Below are positions 11,386 to 21,600 of a stretch of DNA of 64,000 nucleotides, piece after piece. Both the position numbers and the translations under genes were made by a program. Numbering within the stretch: the stretch's first letter is position 1; each line of letters starts with the position of its first letter. This DNA is from Sepiola atlantica (lineage: Eukaryota > Mollusca > Cephalopoda > Sepiida > Sepiolidae): the NCBI GenBank assembly GCA_963556195.1, contig OY744533.1:47625249-47689248 (forward strand). The letters are read 5' to 3'. The notes under the pieces are model-generated. The model made no database searches and was not told the DNA's origin. It was given only the letters and a program-made list of their open reading frames with translations.

Positions 11386-11726
11386 GTCAACGCACTGGTC
11401 GTTTTATTTTATGGCATATCAACTGGTTTTTGTTATTACATGGCGAAACTCGATGCCATAAGGTGTGAGCCCTTAGTATTCAATCTGGTCTCTCTTTTAG
11501 TAATTACAAATTGTAAACAATTCATTACAAACGATCTATTGGATGTAAATATCTGTTTTAATGTTGGTTATGAGAATTTGTGCCTTAAGCAACGTGGAGC
11601 CTAGTCAGTACTTATACGGGTAACACTTTGAGAATACCGTATGCCGCTAGACGGAAAGTGGAAGTGATTGTAAAGTACTTTCTTGTACTTGCAGCGACGT
11701 TCATCATGGTTGCACTAGGTCCCGAA
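11386..11726. other. Unassigned sequence upstream of the gypsy/SINE nest
   Basis: No recognised element. An 81-residue ORF (11628-11873) has no domain and runs into the LTR-like and SINE sequence. Confidence 0.4.
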
Positions 11727-11871
11727 CTGTTGTGGAGTGATAGAACCACTAATCACGAACTAAGTGAACTAGTCTTAAAGACTATAAATATATGTACATA
11801 TTGCATTGTAGAGAATACTCGATGCGGAGAAAATGAAAAACGGCGAAAGGCGTCTAATAACTTATCTTTCT
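11727..11871 (+). repeat. LTR-like fragment upstream of gypsy remains
   Basis: TGTTGTGGAGTGATAGAACC and, further on, GTGAACTAGTCTTAAAGACT with AAATATATGTACATATTG match a stretch at 16467-16535 (TGTTGTAGTGTTATAAAAC, TGAACTAGTCTTAACAACT, AAATATATGTATATATTG). The second copy directly follows a purine-rich PPT-like sequence at the end of the Ty3/gypsy remains. The simplest reading is that both are starts of the element's LTRs. The rest of the LTR cannot be matched with confidence. Confidence 0.45.
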
Positions 11872-12790
11872 AAATACCAGTCGAAAATACGTTCTCGATA
11901 ATCAGTCCGGCAGAGACTGGTTATTTCAATGGCTTCTATTTGTCGGACTCAGATAGATACAGGACTTGGACAAAATAATGCAAACACCTTGTGAATTTTG
12001 CATCAATTTTCAAACACCTATAAAAAAATTAAATGTCTGTTTCATTTTTTATTTATGGTTATTGTTCTCCTGAATTAATTGGTTAAATTCATTTTTATAT
12101 CAGATAGGGCATATTTGTAAAAAAATGTAAATGACAGAATTATCAGATTTGTAAAGAGGGCATGTTGTTGGTGTCAGTATGGTAGGTGATACTGTAACGG
12201 AAGTGGTTGATATAGTGGCCGTATCGAGAGGAACTGTATCGAGTGGGATGGCAGCCTATAGAACAGAAGGGAAAACATCCTCCTCTAAACAAAATTCTGG
12301 AATAAAGCCGAACCTATCTGATTGTGAGGAAAGAGCACAAAACAACGACACCCATAATTACAGCATAGCCTAACAATCATCTGGATACTCCCGTTTTAAA
12401 AAAACAAACTTTTCGCTGGGAGCTTCACAATGCTAGATTTCAGTGGAGGGCTGCAATCTTTTTTCAATGTTGTCTAACCTCTGTTTTTCTTGGGTACTCC
12501 TAGGATGTCCACTCTCCCAGGACTTCTCCCTTTGGGAAGTGGTCGCTTTATTGCAATTGCCTGACGCGCCCCTACCGGGGAATGCCAATAGGGTTGCCCA
12601 GGCTATTTTCAGAGCACAGCTTACGCCTCTACTATGTACGTTGGCCTTTTCTCATAACTTGATGACCTTATGCTGCATCATACTTACGTGGGAAGTATGT
12701 AAATATTGAGCGCTGGGTTTTCTCCTGGTTCGTTCCGGCCTTGTGCCACGTTATAGTGTGTGGGAAATATATAAATACTATGTAAGGAAT
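11872..12790 (+). mobile_element. SINE family B (core with non-U2 head), split by a Tc1 fragment
   Basis: The head (TACCAGTCGAAAATACGTTC, TCAGTCCGGCAGAG) lies at 11874-11958 and breaks off at the Tc1-like terminus. The core resumes after the Tc1 fragment near 12470 with TTTTTCTTGGGTACTCCTAG, then GACGCGCCCCTACCGGGGAA and GGGTTGCCCAGGCTATTTT. The tail segment occurs twice (12640-12705 and 12735-12785), each ending in a GTGGGAA...GTAAATA-type hairpin. The core is the same as in the U2-headed SINE at 9000-9339, but the 5' head is unrelated to U2. Confidence 0.65.
11960..12465 (+). mobile_element. Tc1-like transposon, 5' part with transposase N-terminus
   Basis: The terminus CAGGACTTGGACAAAATAAT at 11960 follows a TA dinucleotide (11958-11959) and resembles Tc1-family inverted repeats. 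From ~12140 a plus frame gives a paired-type DNA-binding domain: DTVTEVVDIVAVSRGTVSSG with AAYRTEGKTSSSKQNSGIKP (12185-12310), then after a shift FRWELHNARF and RAAI near 12415-12460. In the family this N-terminal domain binds the inverted repeats. The DDE catalytic half and the right terminus are missing, so it is a truncated, inactive insertion inside the SINE at 11872-12790. Confidence 0.75.
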
Positions 12791-12797
12791 ACTATAC

Positions 12798-12910
12798 ATA
12801 GTTACCAGTCCGTGATACGTTCTTGACGATCAATCCGACGGATGATAGGACGTTGTGGCATCTTCTAACTGTGCTCTGTTGGGCTGGGGTATTTCTTCTT
12901 CGTAGTTGTA
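12798..12910 (+). mobile_element. SINE family B head fragment
   Basis: TTACCAGTCCGTGATACGTT, TCAATCCGACGG, then CGTTGTGGCATCTTC and CTGTGCTCTGTTGGGCTG match the head of the copies at 16536 and 49560. It directly abuts the tail of the previous SINE, making a tandem dimer. The core is absent. Confidence 0.65.
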
Positions 12911-12939
12911 AAGTTTTTCTACAAGTTCGACTATTGCTT

Positions 12940-13945
12940 GGTAACTTCAATGACATTTAACATAAAAGTATACAAATTACATACTACCAAAAATCCAGGA
13001 AATATTTAATTTCAGGAAACTTTTTACTGTTAAAATTTTTTTTTTAGGAAAGTAGTTCACTTTTCAACACCCATTGACAATGCCTAAATATGACATTCGG
13101 ACGGTTATACAAGATTTTCTAGCATCGTGATAAAAAATGCGAAAGATTCAAACTCGCCAAACTCATGGCAGATATGTTCAACTGACTTATTTTGTAGCAT
13201 CACCAGAAATGTCTGCTATCAGAACCTGAACAACATTTGAAACTAACCTTGCAAATCATCGCTTAAGGATTCTAATGAATAACAGATCTTCGCCATGATA
13301 CTAAAATAATGAAGAACACTATTTCGCACATACACTCTGTCGAATAAAAGGAACAAGGTAACAAGTTTCCCTTTAAAAGTAATCTTCATCATTGGCGTGG
13401 ATGGATATACTTGTATAAAAATGTCCCATTTAGAAATGAATAATGTTATTGTGGAAATAAGGGACATCAGTTCTCACATTGTTGAAACAACACAGAAGAC
13501 ATAAGAATCCGGAATGAAAATATACGGTTTGCTCTACAAAAACATACAACGCATTTTTTACGATAAAAAAGATCTATAAATGTGCAAATGGACAGCACAA
13601 ATGTTAAATTGCAACTAGGATCTGACTTGACGATTATAAATCGATCAACATGGGGAAAAATCGGCAAACGAATCTTATTTACTTCTTTAAAAATACCTAA
13701 GGAATAACTGATAAAAAGTTAACATTCTTAGGTTAATACTATGGTAATGTATCATTTATGAAAATGAAAACAAAAACATTTGTCATATATCGATGTTGAA
13801 ACCTGTTAGGTACAGTTTGGATGGAGTAATTTTATTTATAGAACTTGCCAATAAATAAGAATTGTAATAGAATATAAGCAGTCACTACTAATTCAGAAAG
13901 CTTAAAAAGAGATCTTAAATCAGATTTTCACGACATTATCTTGAA
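12940..13945 (+). pseudogene. Decayed gag/protease part of a Ty3/gypsy element
   Basis: Position and weak coding traces suggest gag and protease of the element whose pol follows. Near 13450-13491 a plus frame reads CYCGNKGHQFSHC, close to a nucleocapsid CCHC zinc knuckle (C-X4-H-X4-C is intact, the first C spacing is off by one). An upstream reading NSPNSWQ and LKLTLQIIA (13150-13255) is gag-like but weak. Minus ORFs at 13243-13667 are shadows. No protease DTG was found. Confidence 0.45.
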
Positions 13946-14765
13946 GTATATGAATGTGGACAAAAACTAAAGCAACATTTAAATTTAAAAAATAATGCAC
14001 AACCAACTTTCAGACAAAAATATATACTTTTTGCAGCTCGAGAAATAATTAAAAAAGAATTTGATCATTTAGAAAACATTGGAATAAGAAGTAAAATCGA
14101 CTACAGTGTTTGAGCGAGCCCTATAATTCATGTATGAAAACAAAATAAAATTTGGGTTTGCGCTGACCATTTTACTGGACGAAACGATTGTTTGGAAACT
14201 TATAAATATCCATTGACGAGCCACAAAGAGATATTCGCAAAAATAAATGGAGGTAAAATAGCTCCAAAACGCGACATATCAGAAGCATAAATACAAATAC
14301 CATTGTACGAAAAATGTACAAATTCATTAATACAGAAAGTTTTGTACAAATTCAATAGACTCTTTTCGTATTAAAGTCGCGCCGAGAAGTTTTCACAAAT
14401 TTTGTCCGCCATGTTGACAGATTTGGATTTTTAAGTAACATAGCTAGACGATATATTAATAAGAATCATTAATCGTGAAGAGAATAACGAGCATATTAAA
14501 GTAATATTTAAAAAATAAAGAATACAGCTTTAAGCTAAACATTGATAAATGCGATTTCTTTTTAACACTTAAGGCACATAATTGAAAATGTTCGAAAACC
14601 AGACCCGGCTAGACCAGCAACTATAAAGTATATGCCACCCCCGACAAGCGTACCAACATTGCAAGATTATTTTGGACTTGCAAATTATTACGACAATTTT
14701 ATTGCTAAAATGCACGCATGAAGAGCCCGACTAAATCGATTACTTAAGAATAATACAAGAGTTAA
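13946..14765 (+). pseudogene. Ty3/gypsy reverse transcriptase, decayed
   Basis: Broken frames show successive RT motifs: QKYILFAAREIIKKEFDHLE (near 14010-14075), a W(A)SPIIHV-like stretch (14110-14135), and the catalytic box as LDDILI at 14434-14451, where the usual Tyr codon before LDD reads as a stop (TAG). It ends with the connection GLANYYDNFIAKMH-like stretch at about 14680-14718. Family role: copies the element RNA to DNA. Multiple stops, including one in the active-site box, show it is inactive. Confidence 0.8.
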
Positions 14766-14799
14766 TCTTCAAAATGTTTAAAAGCATACAAGAAAATTA

Positions 14800-15215
14800 T
14801 AAAAACTTTAATGTCGGATTTATTTTCTCTTTTATGATCCTAATAAAGAGATATATGTTGCGACTGATGCTAGTAACTTGAGATTAGGTGCAATTTTAGT
14901 ACATAAATATGGCAGACAGCTGAAAGCAGTGGTTCACGCTTCAATGACGTTATTACCGACAGGAAAAATGCATCCAAATAAAATTAAAAAATCGTAGCTA
15001 TCATATTTACAGTAAAAAATTTCAAAACTTTTTTTACACAGAATAAGTGTTAACCTTCAAACGAATTAATGTGGATTACTACCAATATTTGTGTTTCCGA
15101 AATGTATACCAACTCATACTGTGAAACGCCTACAAAGACGGAGAAGCATTCCTTTTAATTATACATTTAGAATGGAGTTCCTTCAATCTAAGAAAATAAG
15201 ACACGCAGATGGATC
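14800..15215 (+). pseudogene. Ty3/gypsy RNase H domain, decayed
   Basis: The reading ATDASNLRLGAILVHKYGRQ lies at about 14860-14918 and LKAVVHASMTLLPTGKMHP follows it. This is the first active-site Asp region (D-AS--G-GA-L) of retroelement RNase H. Around 15105-15200 there are traces of the HT..R-L-R-W..LL-NY-F-MEFL region. Frames are interrupted. It lies directly after the RT, as in the family. Confidence 0.8.
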
Positions 15216-15429
15216 GCCAAGGCTTTCCGAAGCTGACTGAAACTTTTTAAGAAATAACAATTGCTTCATTAAGTAAAGAAATAGAGATAAAAATAAAAAC
15301 GTCCTTTTCAATAGAGTATAGGGATTACTTGTAACTATGGAGTAGATTAAATTCAAAACCAAATTCGAAACAAGTATTGCAGAAAAAAGAAAGAAATCAC
15401 GAGTTGGCAAAAGTAAAAGTCAAATCACG

Positions 15430-16130
15430 AAAACATTTTTTTCTTCTTGTGATGGTATCTTGTTATACGGCGAGCCTATGGTAATACCGGCATCACTGAG
15501 AAAAAATATTAAAATACTTTCTAAGTGATATCCAGAAATCACTACAATGAAGTCTCTTATGAGAAGTTACGTTTATTGGTTTGGCATGGATAAATACATT
15601 GCAGATTATATTATATTGTAGATGCTATGCAACGACAACAAAAGCACCACCAGTGATAATTAACACGTGACCGAAAACGGACAGCGCCTAGTCAAGGCTA
15701 CATATTGACTATGCAGGACCAATGAATGGAATTTATTTTCTTTAATGTGGTGGAAGTTGTCAAATGAAAGAGACGAGCGTGTAAAAGCACAAGTAACATT
15801 TTGCACCAAATCTTCACAAAGTACAATTGTCTGATAATGGAACTCACTTTCCAACTATAGAGTGTAAAGATCTCTACAAAGAATGTTCTATTAGTCACGT
15901 GAGAACAGTCCCGTTCCTCCCAACATCTAATGGGCAAGCCGAACGATAAGCGAGCGTTAAGAAAAGCAGATAGAGGTCAAACTGAAGAACTACTGCAACA
16001 ATTTCTAAGTGTATTTCGGATGACTCCTGACTCGAATACAGCTAGGAAAATAAGATCGGTATTCGTAAATTAATACCAAACAAAACCATACATTTTAAAA
16101 AGAATAATGAAAATCTAGGCAAAAAAATTA
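15430..16130 (+). pseudogene. Ty3/gypsy integrase, decayed
   Basis: A decayed zinc-binding region (SLMRSYVYWFGMDKYI at ~15551-15600) precedes the core. The core shows HIDYAGPMNG (first catalytic Asp, ~15703-15731), LSDNGTHFP (second Asp, ~15829-15856) and SHVRTVPFLPTSNGQAER (catalytic Glu, ~15893-15946). Downstream traces NKTIHFKKNNENLG and KPNEKIYF fit the integrase C-terminal part. Several stops and frameshifts separate these blocks. Antisense ORFs at 15660-15937 are shadows. Confidence 0.82.
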
Positions 16131-16466
16131 AACCCAACGAAAAGATTTACTTCAAAGACTATAAAGATGAAAACGTGAGCTGGAAAAATGACGTTATTGA
16201 ATAAAAAAAATTGGTAAAGTAGTATACATTATAAAACACCCCAAATGAATTGTGAAAATACACTACAGTCAGATAAAAAGGTATGCTTCTGAAAAAGGAT
16301 TATCGAAAGGAAGAACCTATTAAGGTTATTAATGATTTAGTTGAAGTACCTAGATCTTTAGTAGCACCAGAAAAAAATGCTGTAGAAAGTATATAAGAGA
16401 AAACTTTCTGCGAATGTGGAAATTAATCAAAAGCAAAATAAATACGACTTCCGGAGAAAGTAAACT
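16131..16466 (+). other. Gypsy 3' internal region with PPT-like end
   Basis: Rest of the internal region after integrase, including the chromatin-binding tail trace IHYSQIKRYASEKG (~16258-16300). It ends in a purine-rich CCGGAGAAAGTAAAC directly before TGTTGTAG, which looks like a polypurine tract followed by an LTR start. Confidence 0.5.
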
Positions 16467-16535
16467 GTTGTAGTGTTATAAAACTGAATGAACTAGTCTT
16501 AACAACTGTAAATATATGTATATATTGTCTGATAG
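16467..16535 (+). repeat. Putative start of the gypsy 3' LTR
   Basis: Begins with TGTTGTAGTG right after the purine tract and matches 11727-11800. Only the first ~70 bp can be paired; a SINE occupies the continuation. Confidence 0.45.
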
Positions 16536-16845
16536 AATTACCAGTCGATGATTAATCCGACAGAGGGTGGTCCGTTGTGGCATATTCCTTCCCTGCTCTG
16601 TCGGGTCGAGATATTTCTTCTGGGTGATTCTAGGCGGCCAATCCTGCAGACTTTACCATCTCCCTTTGAGAAGGGGGTGGTTTATGGGCTATAGCCTGAG
16701 GCGACCCGACCAGGGAATGCCAGTAGAGCCGCTCAGACATTTTTTGCGGAGCCATGGTGCGCTGGCTTACTATCTGACCTTGTGCCACATCTTCCCGCAG
16801 TGCGAGGGACGTAAATACTTTCTATGTAGAGAATAACAGATATAG
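16536..16845 (+). mobile_element. SINE family B, nearly full length
   Basis: Head TTACCAGTCGATGATTAATC, then CCGACAGAGG, GTTGTGGCATATTCC and CTGCTCTGTCGGGTCGAG. The core runs from GATTCTAGGCGGCCAATCC through TGAGGCGACCCGACCAGGG to AGCCGCTCAGACATTTTTTG. The tail ends CACATCTTCCCGCAGTGCGA with GTAAATA. There is no U2 sequence at its 5' end. The 89-residue ORF 16567-16836 runs through it and is not a gene. Confidence 0.75.
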
Positions 16846-17515
16846 TTGATTGATAATATTGTCTTCAGTGTATATTCATTCTTTCTACTTTCGACTACGA
16901 ATAACGATATAACACAAGCAATGGCTGTTTTAAGTAAGATCACAAAGAATAGTTAGCCAATCATGATTTCACCCTCGAAGACTGACCACTTGTTGAACTG
17001 AGAGCTCAATTACGTACTCCCTGGTGGTTGTTGCTCATATTTCCAGCTGCTCACCGATACACTTGAACAACCCAGGCAGAGAGTTAGGGAAGATTACATC
17101 GCGAGTCAATTCTCCGTCTGTGTAATTAGCTGCATTCCCGAGTCATCCAAGATGTTGTTGTAACAAAACAGATTGGAGAGACTTTAGGTTGAGACGTGGG
17201 CAAAACACAGCAGTCATAACACGGCTGGTCCGCCGGCAACGCAGGATGCAGCGAAGGTAGTCATTGGTAAAGACTTCCAACTTTGGCTGATCGCCCACCC
17301 ACATTGTGAAATGTCTTACTCTAATAACCCTGGGAAAGGTATGAACCCACCTAGACTACACTATTAAGCTTTGCCCCGACAATAACTTTGGGAGAAGAAA
17401 ACTGTCAATCAACGTCCGAACTTCTCCTTTAAGCAACACTATGAATATTGCTAATTTTATTACATTCAGTATCATATAGCATATTTTGTGTAATTCTGAT
17501 TAAATAACTTTTAAC
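16846..17515. other. Unassigned sequence
   Basis: GC content is higher between 16970 and 17400 than around it. No ORF over 60 residues and no recognised terminus or RNA signature. Confidence 0.4.
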
Positions 17516-17517
17516 CA

Positions 17518-17533
17518 ATTATTATTATTATTG

Positions 17534-17610
<77 letters not shown>

Positions 17611-17611
17611 T
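17518..17611. repeat. (ATT)n microsatellite
   Basis: Nearly pure ATT/TTA array with one GGT interruption near 17533. Confidence 0.95.
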
Positions 17612-17639
17612 GTACCTACTAGAAGTTCTCATATAGGCA

Positions 17640-17930
17640 ATCATCAGTAATTGCTCCCCGACAACAACCGGTAGTATTCCCTGGAGTCTGAGTGACAACA
17701 AGTCTCCACAGATTTCCAGTATTCTCCACCTCTTTTCGATAACAACCGCAAATAACCTTGCGGTATCGCAACAGCCGCTTACCATTGATTTCTCGCTAGT
17801 AAGGACCATTAATCTTCTTTTGAAGTTGGGTGGCAATAAGCCTCCCCAAGGTCCCAGCACTCTCCGAACTCTTCCAGTGGAGGTCTGGTTTGTGCTGTTT
17901 CTCCTCGGTCTTCTCATCCTCCTTGACCAT
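17640..17930. repeat. Degenerate tandem duplication, unit about 135 bp
   Basis: GTGACAACAAGTCTCCACAG with TTTCCAGTATTCTCC (17691-17727) and GTGGCAATAAGCCTCCCCAA with GGTCCCAGCACTCTCC (17830-17866) are diverged copies. The 151-residue minus ORF 17606-18061 spans both units plus the next duplication and has no known domain. Confidence 0.5.
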
Positions 17931-17934
17931 CTAC

Positions 17935-18155
17935 AAATATTTTGTGTGGTGTCAGCCTGAGTTGGCACCATTTTTAGAGAGGGAGGGGGGAGAAGGTAGA
18001 AAAGGGGAGGGGTGAGTGGGGGAGTCTCCTCCTTATGGTGTTTCTTGCAATTTCTGTTCATTAGTTCATTTTTGTGTAGTGTAAGCTGAGGCCGGTGTAA
18101 TTTAGGGGGAGGTTATGAAGTGATGTTTCTTGCAGTTTCTGTTCCTTGGTTCGTG
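17935..18155. repeat. Degenerate tandem duplication
   Basis: TTTGTGTGGTGTCAGCCTGA ... GTTTCTTGCAATTTCTGTTC (17938-18060) is followed by TTTGTGTAGTGTAAGCTGAG ... GTTTCTTGCAGTTTCTGTTC (18072-18143). Confidence 0.6.
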
Positions 18156-18944
18156 GTGTAGCGTTCTTTGTGTGTTTTCTCACTTACGGTCATAGTGACA
18201 TTTCTCGTGCGTAAAACAATAACATTCTCAGAGTGTATTCTGGAGTAATCGGACAGTTTGACAAAGTAGGGTCAGAAAGACCAGAGTCAAAGCTATATGC
18301 GGATGAGATCACTCGGATGTGATGTCACGTGGGAAAAGCGACGAACCCCGATTAGATTCTAAAACCGATCGTTGTGCGAATTCTAAGAGATCGGTCGCTG
18401 GAAAACATGCCTTAACGACGAAAAACTGTGATAATCTTATATGTCGATGGGCGATGATCTATCTATCTATAGTTAAGTTAAGAATATAACTGTATCTCTC
18501 GTTCATAATTAAGTGTAAATTGTACTTGTAACTCATTTAACATATTTCTCTAAATAAACCTCTATTTCGAATCTCTGTCTTATCTATGTATTATTAAAAC
18601 TCATGTGAACAAACATCTAGCTGCACAGCTGCAAATTTAGGATGATCCCCTAAACGTCTTCCCTAATTCTCAGTGGTAACTTTCCTTAAAAATCTTAATT
18701 CTTCTTTTTATAATGCGGTATGATGAACTTACATACACAGCGACGAGCAAGTTGTCCTACGGAACGCGAGAAGGAACTGTAGCAGCGACAAAGAAAGAGA
18801 CAACATGAATTTGAGGAAAGGAAACGACGATACGGCCACGAATACACATATATCGACGCCGAGGACAAGAGAAGAAAAAGGTTATGCAACATATGTAACC
18901 GACAAAGACAACTATAGACATATAACAACTGTCTAAATATACTA
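18156..18944. other. Unassigned sequence, possible retroelement end
   Basis: Contains an AATAAA at 18553-18558 in an LTR- or 3'UTR-like context (CTCTAAATAAACCTCTATTT). I cannot pair it with a second copy in the window. ORFs at 18695-19083 minus overlap repeat D and have no domain. Confidence 0.35.
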
Positions 18945-19490
18945 CTAAACAGTTATTGTATTTTGAGAGTTTGTCTGTTCGTACACAAATAGAAACATGG
19001 GATTTGTCGACGAAAAAGGAATAGGCAGAGCATCCATCAAGGCAGTGGTTTTTACGATGTAAATACCCGAGTTCGAATCTCACGTGAGTCTAAACTATTT
19101 TAACTGGATACATTTTTTATAAATTACAAAAATAAACATAACATAATAAAAAAACATTGCATAACTATATGTTTAAATCTAAGTGACCTTTTTTATAATT
19201 CGCAAAAAAGTAGACATAAAGGGTATTCGCCAGTATTTAAAAGCGAATTATTTAGCTTAACCAACAAAATTTCTAAAGTTTTCTGCCAATAAATGAATAC
19301 GCAAATACATTGATCGTAGTTACTTACTCGCTCATGCAAATACTAAAGAGCGTATTGTTTTCCACAACATTTAGCGAATATTTTCTTTCGTAGTAGCTAT
19401 AATGCGATAGAAGCTAAATAAAGGTGGAAATTGAAATACCCAGGTACTGTATCAACACTGCCTAAGGAGCGGGTATACACTTGTATAGGT
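18945..19490 (+). repeat. Repeat family D, long copy
   Basis: Begins TTTTGAGAGTTTGTCTGT, has CGACGAAAAAGGAATAGGCA at about 19009-19028 and a tRNA B-box-like GAGTTCGAATCTCAC at 19069-19083. It continues through an AT-rich body (ATTCGC.AAAAAGTAGACATA) to ACCCAGGTACTGTATCAACA near 19439. The same order occurs on the minus strand at 41095-41600 and 53840-54445. No ORF is conserved among copies. Class unknown; the B-box suggests a Pol III-derived part. Confidence 0.7.
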
Positions 19491-20675
19491 TATTATTCAC
19501 GAACATATCTGCTGGCATCCTTATTTTTAACTGATTTTCATCGTATTAGATAGCAAAGCTGACTATGGGAGAGCTAACTGTATGGGCGACCAGCGTGTTT
19601 ATGTAATGCATGCGCCGATAAGAACGCGCATGATTGGTGATTTTGTGCTTGACCGGAGTAGGAGTAAACAAAATATACAACAATATCAGATTGGCCTTTA
19701 GAACAAGATACGGACATACAAGTCGCAGAGTACACGAGCGGAATAACAAACGAGTTTTAATGATCGAGTGATCGCATTCTGGTGAATGCATGAAAGAAAG
19801 CAAAATTCGAATCAGACTCTTTCCTCTTCGACGTCAAACTGATCGGACATCAAAAACATGCGCCTCACGGTATCAGTTTATTTCAATGTTAAACTAACGA
19901 AAATAGACATAATGGAAGCATTAAAATATACATCAGTTTACTGACGTTGCATTACGTGGAGAATTCTTCGTTCCTAACAGGTTTCTAGAAAAGCAGCTCG
20001 TCACGTAAACAGTTAACGTCTTGTGTTGATGACACGTAGCAGTTGTAGCAGCCGTTTGTGTCTCATAGGTCTGACGCCTACCGCTGACTGTAGAATCAGC
20101 AAACAGTCGTCTTTGTTTTGCTGTGTCTGATTACTTGGTGTAGTCTACATATTAATGTCAGAAAAATAAAAGAATGTATATCTTTTTAATTTACGGGTTG
20201 TTTTTTTACATTTATCTGTAGAGAATCATCGAAATTATGTTATGCTCATTACGTATTACATGTCTCTATTTCCCTCCCCAATAATGTTTTTTGAGAGGGA
20301 GTAATTTGAGCCTTCGAACTGTACGTCTGTCACACCTCGTGTCTTAAACCAAAGAGATCGAGAAACTAATCTTTTCCCTTTATCTACATAATTCTGAAGA
20401 GCAACTTTCCTGTTTTGTGACTTCACTTCTTTAAAAGCCACGTACATTCATTGTTTCACAAGACTAGAGCCGGCATTCCATAGTAGATACTTAGAAAATT
20501 ACAATGAAGTAGCTTCTTCATTGTAACTGAAAATGTAGTCTCGTCCATTCGTCTTTCACTTGGCGTCTTTACGTAAACATCATTTGTCCCTCGTCACGTT
20601 AAATCCCAGACTGACTACATATTTAGTTTCTCAGCTGACACATTCCACAACCTGAAAATGGAAAGTTACCTTGAT
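19491..20675. other. Unassigned sequence
   Basis: No transposon terminus, tRNA-like structure or convincing ORF recognised; small minus ORFs at 19546-19803 and 20256-20447 have no domain. Confidence 0.4.
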
Positions 20676-20681
20676 CAACAA

Positions 20682-20870
20682 GACGTGGCCTTTGGGTTAA
20701 GAGCAAAGTGTAGTATCTGTTCTGATCCTACACTTCATTTTTTCTGTACTCGGTCAATAAAAGAGATCCTTGTAGACTTAGTCAATTTTTATTTTTGTCC
20801 CAGTCCAGAGTGCACCTTTCTATGTGGCTGAATTTACTTCACATTAAAAATCGACATTGTCTATAATACT
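20682..20870 (+). mobile_element. SINE family C: short U2-headed element
   Basis: Head GACGTGGCCTTTGGGTTAAG then AGCAAAGTGTAGTATCTGTT (20682-20722) matches the U2 snRNA 5' region. The U2 stretch is directly followed by its own inverted copy (AGTGTAGTA...TCCTACACT), giving a hairpin. The body (TTTTTTCTGTACTCGGTCAA, TATTTTTGTCCCAGTCC, AGTGCACCTTTCTA) ends with CACATTAAAAATCGACATTG. The same order occurs at 48860-49025 (+) and 30050-30220 (-). No ORF; about 190 bp. Confidence 0.75.
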
Positions 20871-21295
20871 GTCGTGGGGAGACAAATAAATAAAGATAAG
20901 CATATATTTATGTAAATCAGACTGTTATTGTTACGGATGGCTCAAAAAAGTTAGTAATGTGTCTCCATCTCTCCGTTAGACTATCCAACTTTAATAATAA
21001 TACGAGTAGTTCGTTACGAGAATCAAAATGTTATATTTAAGGATGTTTAAAAAAACAAAACATTTTTCTCCAACTCTCCTAAAATATTATCCCATTTTAA
21101 TGATACTCCCTGCCAGAATTTATTTACGAAAATCAGACATTAATAATTACGGATTACTCATAGTTGTTTTCCATCTCTCCTAAATACTAATCCAGTCGCG
21201 TAATTTATCATTCCATCATTTTGTATTTCTTTTTGTTTCTTTGTGACCTTTGCGTTTGCCTTTACTGAATTTTAAGGATCTGTAATATGGCCAGA
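20871..21295. other. AT-rich unassigned sequence
   Basis: Two loosely similar blocks (CAACTTTAATAATAATACG near 20988 and CCCATTTTAATGATACTCCC near 21091) suggest an old duplication. Nothing else was recognised. Confidence 0.35.
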
Positions 21296-21600
21296 GCTTC
21301 CTATTTAAAAATTCAAATATTTCACATTTAAAGGAACTTTGATTCTTAGTCACTAGACATAAATTAAGCAAGAATTTTTGGATTTGAATTCTTTCTTTAG
21401 ATTTTAGACACTTTCTAGAGTCAAAATAATGAAATAGATTTTGCTCAAAATTTGAATAAGGATTCTAGACTTAAGGTTTAGTAGCATTATGTCTTGATTT
21501 TAATACTTGTAAGCGGACAAAAACGTGATGCAATTCATTTTACCCGTCCTGGGACGGATACCCTTCTGGTAGTTTTATAATAATTTTGTTCAAATTAAAT
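21296..21600 (+). repeat. Repeat family F, copy 1
   Basis: TTTAGATTTTAGACACTTTC, TAGAGTCAAAATAATG, ATTCTAGACTTAAGGTTTAG, AGCATTATGTCTTGATTT, then the palindromic ACCCGTCCTGGGACGG at 21543-21558. The same order occurs on the minus strand at 51370-51600. A partial match with ACCCGTCTTCGGGGGG lies at 28745-28765. Non-coding, class unknown. Confidence 0.6.

Noticed and set aside
13243..13667. Two minus ORFs of 74 and 66 residues
   Set aside because: Antisense to the decayed gag region; no domain.
12940..16466. Intact endogenous retroelement
   Set aside because: Every pol domain has stops or frameshifts, and the RT active-site box itself is interrupted.
16567..16836. 89-residue plus ORF
   Set aside because: Lies entirely inside a SINE copy and is not open in the other copies.
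17606..18061. 151-residue minus ORF
   Set aside because: Spans diverged tandem duplications, ends next to an ATT array and shows no domain or splice context.
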